Of a DNA stretch of 64,000 bases, positions 58,745 to 64,000 are shown piece after piece; position 1 is the stretch's first letter, and each line of letters begins with the position of its first letter. The stretch comes from Prevotella sp. Lineage in GTDB: Bacteria; Bacteroidota; Bacteroidia; Bacteroidales; Bacteroidaceae. Under the pieces are notes generated by a model. That model had not been told where the DNA came from and ran no database searches. It saw only the letters and a list, made by a program, of their open reading frames with translations. Position numbers and translations under genes: made by a program. The stretch is from positions 1 to 64,000 of the forward strand of contig JAEEQH010000016.1 in NCBI GenBank assembly GCA_016285245.1. Reading direction: 5' to 3'.

Positions 58745-60253
58745 ATGAAAATGAAAACAATGAAGATTTGGAGACTCGCCTTTGCAATGCTTGCTGCTTT
58801 CTCCCTCGCCTCTTGCAGCAGTGATAGCGAAGAAAATAGAGAATATCAGCCCGCCCATCGCTCGGCGATAATCAACGGTGTAAAGATGGTGCTGACAGAT
58901 GCAGACGGCAACGATCTTTGTAGCCAGACAGAGACGCTTAGTTCACTGAAAATCTACGGCAACCTGTCAGGACAATATGCCTCAACAGGGAACATGAGGG
59001 AGGATGGGGTGATGTACATCAAGTTCAACGCCGACCTGCCCGACGAGCGGGACATCAAATACAACGAAGACAAGAGCATTGGGACGGGAACGTCCACGAT
59101 GACCATCATCGTTGGCGGGAAAACCGCCCGTCTGACGTTTGCCTTTGAGATTACCGACAACAGCAATGGCGAGGAGATGTATGGCGGCAATGCCATCCAC
59201 GTTATAGGCGCACAACTCGGCAATAAGACCGTAGCCAATGAAGAAAACGGCGACATGGTAATCGTGCTGGTCGTGGACGAAGGTGGCCTAACCCTCTCTG
59301 ACGAAGTTCCCATTCCAGAAGAAGCCACGGCTACACACCTCATGGCCGATGCGCCGCTTGCGAACAAGGTCTATCTGGGTTCAGGGTACGACGTGACGGG
59401 AGCCTATCTCAGCAACGACTGCCTGCGCGAGAATGTGATAGACCTCAGCACATTCGACGAGAGCGACCAACCGAAGATAGCCGCATTTAGCGGCACGGGC
59501 AGTCTGGTGAGCGGTGTTGACAATGCCTGGGGATTTCTCAATGGGCTGCGCGTGGCTCAGGGCTTCACCATGGAGGGCGAACCGGGCGATGTCTATTTCG
59601 CAGGCACGTTTACGGACAATCCACTATTCAAGGAAGCATCGGAGCGTGGCGATGACTATAAGTTTCTGATGTATATTGACCGCTACATCGTCTATCGACA
59701 CCAACTCAACATGACGATGTATCTTTCCAAAGCCTATTTAGAGCGGATACTGACCGACGAGTTCAAGCGGGCATTGGCCGAGGAGAGTGCTGAGCGCATC
59801 GTGGAACGCTTCGGCACCCACGTGCTGAAGAAGGCCTCAATGGGACTGAGCATCCTCTCGCTCTACCGCTCTGGCCTGAAAGCCAACACCCGTGATGAAG
59901 ACCGCTTCACAGCAAGTATGTTCCGCCGTATGATGGAAGTCTATTACCCCATCTTCTGGGGCATCACCGACAGCAAGGCCACCAAGGGCGGTGCGCTGGC
60001 CGTTCAGTGTCATGGAGGCAACACTCAGCGGCTCGCGGCAGCCTTGGCTCGTTTCCCTCTGACGTTTGAGGTATCATCGGCAGGCATCGCCGATTGGTGG
60101 AATCAGTCAAGCGAAGAGAAGAGCGACCTTTCGCTGGCCCACCTACAAGACGACGACCTGATTCCCATCTACAAACTGATACCCGACGAGACCAAAAGGG
60201 CCGAGGTACAGCGTGCCGTAAAGGCGTATATCCACAGCCACCAGTTGAATTAA
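58745..60253 (+). CDS. MACPF-domain lipoprotein (BSAP-like toxin candidate)
   Basis: A 502-residue lipoprotein (lipobox SLASC near residue 24, then SSDSEEN). Residues about 205-440 match the membrane-attack-complex/perforin domain of Bacteroidales secreted antimicrobial proteins: LGSGYDVTGAYLS at 211-223 and the signature VERFGTHVLKKASMG with Gly357-Thr358-His359. Helical clusters that would insert in the target membrane flank the central sheet. BSAPs kill related strains by pore formation after binding a surface receptor. ATG 58745 (or 58751) gives the signal peptide; the longer frame upstream lies in the hairpin region. First gene of a four-gene operon. Confidence 0.82.
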   Translation: MKMKTMKIWRLAFAMLAAFSLASCSSDSEENREYQPAHRSAIINGVKMVLTDADGNDLCSQTETLSSLKIYGNLSGQYASTGNMREDGVMYIKFNADLPDERDIKYNEDKSIGTGTSTMTIIVGGKTARLTFAFEITDNSNGEEMYGGNAIHVIGAQLGNKTVANEENGDMVIVLVVDEGGLTLSDEVPIPEEATATHLMADAPLANKVYLGSGYDVTGAYLSNDCLRENVIDLSTFDESDQPKIAAFSGTGSLVSGVDNAWGFLNGLRVAQGFTMEGEPGDVYFAGTFTDNPLFKEASERGDDYKFLMYIDRYIVYRHQLNMTMYLSKAYLERILTDEFKRALAEESAERIVERFGTHVLKKASMGLSILSLYRSGLKANTRDEDRFTASMFRRMMEVYYPIFWGITDSKATKGGALAVQCHGGNTQRLAAALARFPLTFEVSSAGIADWWNQSSEEKSDLSLAHLQDDDLIPIYKLIPDETKRAEVQRAVKAYIHSHQLN

Positions 60254-60268
60254 CCAGAGCAGGAACTC

Positions 60269-60679
60269 ATGAATACGATTTTGAGACTCGCCTTTGCGAT
60301 GCTTGCTGCCTTCTCCCTCGCCTCTTGCAGCAGCGACGATGATGAAGAATTTCTGATGGACCAACTCGCGGGCACTTGGGAGCAAGTGTATGATGAAGGT
60401 GTTGTGGCTGAGGGGTATGTGCAGTACACGTTTACGCCTGGCAAGCCGGCTACAGGGGGTGAATGTACCATTCATGTGTATGATGTCTTTGCAGGCGACA
60501 CGACATTTGTGCGTGACTATGCACTGACCGAGGACCGCCATCTGGCTATATACATCGGACAGTATGGCGGTACGCCCCCGGAAATCCAAGAGTATGATGT
60601 CCAAAAGCTTTCGGCAAAAACGATGACTTGGCATCTCACAAACTCGGATGTAGTTTTGAATTTCAAGAAAGTAAAATAA
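60269..60679 (+). CDS. Small lipocalin-like lipoprotein
   Basis: A 136-residue lipoprotein (lipobox SLASC near residue 19, then SSDDDEE). The mature part is all-beta with LAGTWEQVYDEG near the N-terminus, the pattern of lipocalin-like domains. Its signal-peptide DNA (60278-60333) is nearly identical to that of the preceding MACPF gene (58768-58824), so the leader was copied between them. It starts 15 bases after the MACPF stop. It could be an accessory or protective partner of the MACPF protein; no direct evidence. Confidence 0.7.
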   Translation: MNTILRLAFAMLAAFSLASCSSDDDEEFLMDQLAGTWEQVYDEGVVAEGYVQYTFTPGKPATGGECTIHVYDVFAGDTTFVRDYALTEDRHLAIYIGQYGGTPPEIQEYDVQKLSAKTMTWHLTNSDVVLNFKKVK

Positions 60680-60686
60680 AAGGGAC

Positions 60687-61451
60687 ATGAAACATTTATT
60701 TACATTGCTATTGATAGCCTGTTCACTAACGGCGACGGCACAAGAAGAAAGAATCGACACGGTTATTCCTAAGTTTCTTTCCAACGGCTATTTCTTCCGT
60801 GAAATGCCTAAATTGCCCGACGGTGAGAAGTCCATCATGCGACTGAAAGACAAGGAGGGCAATAGTCTCGTCGTCATCAACGTCGATGCCACGCTGCCCA
60901 AGTCTCTTATCCGTCAGGCCATCCCGCGTGAGCAAGTCCACAATGCCGACCAGTTCCTGAACGGTCTGAACATGATGCACGAGATGGGCGAACTGACAAG
61001 GGCAAACGTGAAAGCCGACGGCACATTCTACTCGCCCAAGGCCGGTGAGCCGTTCCCGCAGTTCAATGAGAAGGATATGGACGGGCGCACATGGACGAAC
61101 GACAGCATTCGAGGCCGCGTGATGGTGCTCAACCTGTGGTACTCCGGCTGCGGCCCCTGCCGTGCCGAGATGCCCGAACTCTCCACGTGGAAGGAGCAGT
61201 TGCCCAATGTGATGTTCTTCTCTGCCACCTACCACGATGCGGAGCTGGCCAAGCGTATTACCGACAAGCACCACTTCACGTGGACGCATCTCGTTGAGGC
61301 CAAGGACATGATGTCGTGGATTGGCACCGAGGGTTTCCCCTTCACCGTTGTGGTCGATAAGCAGGGCATCGTCCGCTATGCCGTCCACGGCACGAGCGAG
61401 GATAAACGTGCTGAGTTGCTGGCAAAGATTAAGGAGGCTGATGCAGAATAA
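60687..61451 (+). CDS. TlpA-like periplasmic thioredoxin
   Basis: A 254-residue exported protein (signal peptide MKHLFTLLLIACSLTATAQ). Residues about 110-250 have the thioredoxin fold with active site YSGCGPCRAEMPEL; Cys-Gly-Pro-Cys is intact, and EGFPFTVVVDKQG has the cis-Pro strand. The N-terminal 100 residues are without a family I can name (EERIDTVIPKFLSNGYFFRE). It starts 7 bases after the lipoprotein gene and its stop overlaps the next start, so all four genes form one operon. Confidence 0.85.
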   Translation: MKHLFTLLLIACSLTATAQEERIDTVIPKFLSNGYFFREMPKLPDGEKSIMRLKDKEGNSLVVINVDATLPKSLIRQAIPREQVHNADQFLNGLNMMHEMGELTRANVKADGTFYSPKAGEPFPQFNEKDMDGRTWTNDSIRGRVMVLNLWYSGCGPCRAEMPELSTWKEQLPNVMFFSATYHDAELAKRITDKHHFTWTHLVEAKDMMSWIGTEGFPFTVVVDKQGIVRYAVHGTSEDKRAELLAKIKEADAE

Positions 61452-61926
61452 GCCGCACACGCTGTTGGGCAAGTCGTGGATAAGGACCAGCACGGCAGGT
61501 TTCGAGGGCGACTGCAAAGGAGAAATAGAATGGGGGCCTATCTTTAAGAACCGGAAAGACTATCTGCTGACCGACATTATGGTCGCCATCGACAAGTGCG
61601 AGTACGAGGAATGCCTATTGAGTTTCAACTGTTACGAGGTTCGGGACAAGAAGTTTGTCAATGTACTGAACAAGCCCATCTACCTGCGAGTCACGCCAGC
61701 CGACAATGGCAAACAACTCAGCGTCACCCCTGTGGAGTCTGTCGTTCTGAAAGGCAAGAAGAAATACTGCGTCACTATCAGCGTCGTTGACATCAAGGGC
61801 AAAGGCAGGCTGTCTTTCCCCGCCAACTTCAAGAGCAGTTATGCCCGTCACAAAGTGAAAGGAAAAATGAAGAAAATTCCTGGCTGCCCGATGATTATCG
61901 TGAAGGGCCACGAGGTGGAATTGTAG
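61441..61926 (+). CDS. Unknown 161-residue protein at the end of the MACPF operon
   Basis: ATG 61441 overlaps the end of the thioredoxin gene by 11 bases in another frame. The protein is beta-rich with basic C-terminus (KVKGKMKKIPGCPMIIVKGHEVEL), without a signal peptide or membrane helix. I see no known domain; FNCYEVRDKKFVNVLNKPIYLRVTP looks like paired strands. Translational coupling to a secreted thioredoxin is odd for a cytosolic protein. Possibly the C-terminal piece of a once longer protein. Confidence 0.55.
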   Translation: MQNKPHTLLGKSWIRTSTAGFEGDCKGEIEWGPIFKNRKDYLLTDIMVAIDKCEYEECLLSFNCYEVRDKKFVNVLNKPIYLRVTPADNGKQLSVTPVESVVLKGKKKYCVTISVVDIKGKGRLSFPANFKSSYARHKVKGKMKKIPGCPMIIVKGHEVEL

Positions 61927-61943
61927 ATACTATATTTATCGGA

Positions 61944-61960
61944 CTGCTATCATATAGCAG
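61944..61960. terminator. Possible bidirectional transcription end
   Basis: CTGCTAT-CAT-ATAGCAG stem of 7 bp lies between the convergent operon and relaxase gene. No T-run, so weak. Confidence 0.3.
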
Positions 61961-61964
61961 CTGC

Positions 61965-63365
61965 TTATCTCGAAATTCCTTGCTGGTACTTCTGTATTCG
62001 TCCATCGTATCTGCCATCAGCAATGTCGTGGACTTCATGGTCGGCACGTCTCAGTTCGTTAGCGTTGAACCTGCCCAAAGTGCTTGCCAGCCAGACAAAC
62101 CAGTCTGCCACCTGCTTCAAGGTGGCACTGGCAAGGTCGGCAAACATCTTCAGGTATTGCTTGATGGCGTATGACTCGTTGTCCCAGAAAATGTCACCAT
62201 GCTTGCCGCCTCGACCGCCGAAGCCTGAATAGGCAAAGTCCTGAATGGCTTTGATGCAAAACTGCAAGCCCTCGTCAATGCGGTAGATATATGCAGACAT
62301 GGCAAAGAACATCGGGTCTTGCCAGTCGCCACGCTCCTTGATGGTGTAGAAGTCCCGCAGCTTCTTGTCGGCTTTCGCTGATAGTCCAGCAACTTCCTGT
62401 TTCTTGGCATCAATGGCATCATCAAGTGCCTGGGAGCGGTTCGTCTTATTCCTGATGTCAAGGTCGAGGCGGTTGCTGCGCTCTGCTTTCGTGCGGTTGG
62501 CACTTGTCAGATAGTCGTGCTCTTTCCACAAGTCTGCCATTTCTGTTTTTGCTGCCTCGACCTCTGCTTCCGCCTCCTCCTTCTCTGCAATGGCTTTCTT
62601 CGACTCTTCCTGTAGCTGTTTCTTCTTGCTTTCCTGCTTCAGGATGATGAAGTCGTTCCGTTCCAGATGGTCAATCCCTGTCTCTGACTTCTTCTGCCCT
62701 CGCTGCATGTCCAATGTCTCAGCTACCAAATCTTGGATGGCAGACATGTCCTCGGCATTCAACTTGAAGGACTTGCCCGTGTCGTGGTCCATCCAGTCCC
62801 AGATGATATGAGCATGGTAGTTCGGTTCCCATGATGCGGGGTCTTCGGTGGCTGGCTCCGCCGAGTTCTGTCGCGACTCGGCAATGTTCAAGCCTGCTTG
62901 ACATTGCTCTCGCTGCTCCATCACTTCATAATGGCCTTCGTCCTTATGAATGTGTATCTGTATGGCTCTGATGCCCCACCTCTCGTGCACTCTTTTGACA
63001 TAGCGCAAAAGGTCTTCCATCGTCGTGTCGGGCTTGATGTTCACCACACCTTCACGGATTGGGCTGCACCCCTGACGGACACGCTGCTTGCCTTTCTTGT
63101 CCGTAAACTTCACGTCCTTCTCCTGCATCGCCCTGCCAGTCTTCTGCTTCACCATGACACGGATGTCGTCATAGTGCTGCTGAAGACTGACACCCACCAT
63201 GTCAGGTGCGACATACACTTCATTCAGGTGGGCCAGGTCTTTGCGGATGTAGAGCATGGCAGGATTGAGGGATGCGATGTAGTCTGCGTCCCTCCTGTTG
63301 TGCCGCTCACTCTGGGCGATGTTGCAGGGCTTGATGTGCTCGGATGCTTTTGCTGTTGTTGCCAT
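61965..63365 (-). CDS. MobV/Pre-type relaxase
   Basis: A 466-residue plasmid mobilisation/recombination protein. The N-terminal relaxase domain (about 1-215) has SERHNRRDADYI, the metal-binding IQIHIHKDEGHYE and PNYHAHIIWDWMDHDTGKSF motifs typical of MobV (Pre/BmpH-like) in Bacteroidetes, with about 35 extra residues between the two. A long coiled coil (about 235-335, AEKEEAEAEVEAAKTEM) follows, then a C-terminal region of unknown role. It would nick at an oriT for transfer helped by a conjugative element. Upstream hairpin repeats may include that site. No replication gene is visible in the window. Confidence 0.88.
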   Translation of the reverse strand: MATTAKASEHIKPCNIAQSERHNRRDADYIASLNPAMLYIRKDLAHLNEVYVAPDMVGVSLQQHYDDIRVMVKQKTGRAMQEKDVKFTDKKGKQRVRQGCSPIREGVVNIKPDTTMEDLLRYVKRVHERWGIRAIQIHIHKDEGHYEVMEQREQCQAGLNIAESRQNSAEPATEDPASWEPNYHAHIIWDWMDHDTGKSFKLNAEDMSAIQDLVAETLDMQRGQKKSETGIDHLERNDFIILKQESKKKQLQEESKKAIAEKEEAEAEVEAAKTEMADLWKEHDYLTSANRTKAERSNRLDLDIRNKTNRSQALDDAIDAKKQEVAGLSAKADKKLRDFYTIKERGDWQDPMFFAMSAYIYRIDEGLQFCIKAIQDFAYSGFGGRGGKHGDIFWDNESYAIKQYLKMFADLASATLKQVADWFVWLASTLGRFNANELRRADHEVHDIADGRYDGRIQKYQQGISR

Positions 63366-63428
63366 ATTTCTGCTTTTGCGGATTTGCTGTATAATTGGTT
63401 ATCAGGGTATCGGGGCAGAGCCTTGATT

Positions 63429-63620
63429 GGAGGGTGCAGGGAGAGAGTCACTTCCTGCTCAGGGGTCTTGGGGGCAGATGCCACTGAGCGGAGTTTGCAA
63501 AGAGAGGGTCACTCTTTGCTCCGGGTTCTCAGGGGTGAAACTCATGAGCGAGGTTTCGGGGCAGCGTCCTGAACGGGTCAAGGGCAGCGCCTTGTGGGTT
63601 CTCAGGGCAAAGCCATGAGT
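63429..63620. repeat. Tandem 60-bp units with covarying hairpins upstream of the relaxase
   Basis: Unit 1 is 63429-63489, unit 2 63490-63549, and a degenerate unit 3 runs to about 63620. Each unit folds into hairpin a then hairpin b. Hairpin a: GCAGGGAG/CTTCCTGC (unit 1), GCAAAGAG/CTCTTTGC (unit 2), CAAGG/CCTTG (unit 3). Hairpin b: GGC/GCC, GGGT/ACTC, GGGC/GCC inside CTCA/TGAG. Stems change sequence but keep pairing. Short frames in this stretch look non-coding. Confidence 0.7.
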
Positions 63621-63630
63621 CCCTCGGAAG

Positions 63631-63672
63631 AGCCCACAACTACGAAAGCGGAGCGTGTAGTTATAGTGGGCT
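63631..63672. repeat. Imperfect inverted repeat, possible oriT
   Basis: AGCCCAC-AACTAC (63631-63643) pairs with GTAGTT-ATA-GTGGGCT (63657-63672), bulge of three bases, loop 13. It lies about 270 bases upstream of the relaxase start, a usual position for MobV oriT hairpins. Confidence 0.45.
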
Positions 63673-63727
63673 ATAACAAGGCAAGCCTTTTTCTCCCTGC
63701 ACCACATCCTGAACTGCCACGCTGTGC

Positions 63728-63994
63728 TCATGCCTCTGTTCCTTTCCCTTCTGTCGATACCTCTTGGAGCAAGCTCTCGTCTTGATGGCAAGAAAGCGGC
63801 TGTGGCTCTTCCACGGCAGTAGGTTGTTTGTTCTCTTCTCGCATACCATCAGACTGGAGATCTCGGCTTGTTGGATAATGTCGGTTGTTAGCAACAGTTT
63901 CGCTTGATGACTGACAGACTGGACTCACTCGCTCGCGTGTATTATCATTAGATGGTAGGGAAAGAGAAGGAGAATGGCTATGCTCCTTCTTCAC
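63728..63994 (-). CDS. Low-complexity reading frame at the window edge
   Basis: An 88-residue frame, hydrophilic and rich in Ser, Glu and His (SSSETVANNRHYPTS; EPQPLSCHQDESLLQEV). It may be the C-terminal part of a gene that continues past the window, or non-coding sequence between the relaxase and its upstream gene. No domain seen; overlapping frames at 63459-63791 and 63661-63894 are no better. Confidence 0.25.
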   Translation of the reverse strand: MKKEHSHSPSLSLPSNDNTRERVSPVCQSSSETVANNRHYPTSRDLQSDGMREENKQPTAVEEPQPLSCHQDESLLQEVSTEGKGTEA

Positions 63995-64000
63995 TTCTGC

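Noticed and set aside
63224..63894. Overlapping short minus-strand frames upstream of the relaxase
   Set aside because: Their products are translations of the hairpin repeats (VTLSLHPP, VTLSLQTP) and have no independent support.
1..64000. CRISPR arrays or rRNA genes
   Set aside because: No regularly spaced direct repeats with unique spacers and no rRNA-like sequence were seen; all tandem repeats found are short coding or heptad types.

Overview
The window reads as a chromosomal segment from a Bacteroidales bacterium, most likely Prevotellaceae. Reasons: many promoters of the TAnnTTTG type (commonest form TACCTTTG); Bacteroidetes-only families (DUF6242, DUF6089, DUF4956/VTC, MobV relaxase, BspA-type leucine-rich repeats); secreted proteins with type IX-like C-terminal tails; and the Bacteroidetes order rplM-rpsI-rpsB-tsf. 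Most of the window is visibly GC-rich. From about 52.3 kb, and especially 54.8-57.6 kb, composition and codon use become AT-richer.

Layout. (1) 0-2.6 kb: a secreted BspA-like protein and a 31-residue membrane peptide gene with its own promoter and terminator. (2) 2.7-6.9 kb: a VapE-like ATPase, zinc-ribbon, M15 peptidase, coiled-coil and HU-like protein module that resembles a small prophage-derived block. (3) 7-15.6 kb: envelope biogenesis (DUF6242 lipoprotein, DUF6089 barrel, uppS, bamA, three OmpH/Skp chaperones with greA among them, murI). (4) 15.6-28 kb: a U32 protein fused in frame to a 5'-nucleotidase lipoprotein, an RNA methyltransferase, trpS, a Fur/Zur regulator, an RluA-type enzyme, a zinc-type P-ATPase, a dipeptidase, and a helix-hairpin-helix barrel protein. 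(5) 28-37.7 kb: glycosyltransferase, RNase R, epimerase, PAP2/Aur1-like enzyme, a second greA, HIT protein, mannose-1-phosphate guanylyltransferase, tRNA-Leu(CAA), and a TlpA-like protein. (6) 37.7-40.9 kb: the ribosomal operon. (7) 41-49 kb: an operon of VTC polyphosphate polymerase, DUF4956, DUF2490, Cthe_2159-type and CotH/lamin-tail proteins. (8) 49-54.7 kb: MATE transporter, argS, and a GH31 alpha-xylosidase-like enzyme. (9) 54.8-64 kb: an accessory region with a structured RNA upstream of an unrecognised protein, a truncated BspA protein, a KilA-N protein, a four-gene MACPF (BSAP-like) operon, and a MobV relaxase preceded by tandem hairpin units.

A second theme is families of short repeats across the core region that are absent from the accessory region. 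Heptad arrays of the GTGAAGA/GAACTGA type occur between genes and also in frame inside conserved genes (argS, rnr, zntA, rluA, a glycosyltransferase, an epimerase, and the signal peptides of BamA and a DUF6089 protein). A 76-bp perfect-hairpin element occurs in two near-identical copies plus one half copy. A GAGGTATGATTA inverted-repeat element occurs twice.

The most interesting items are the structured RNA and protein pair at 54.8-55.7 kb, the MACPF operon beside a relaxase with covarying hairpin repeats, the U32/5'-nucleotidase fusion with an internal lipobox, and the repeat families that have entered essential genes. All calls come from reading the sequence; no database search was possible.
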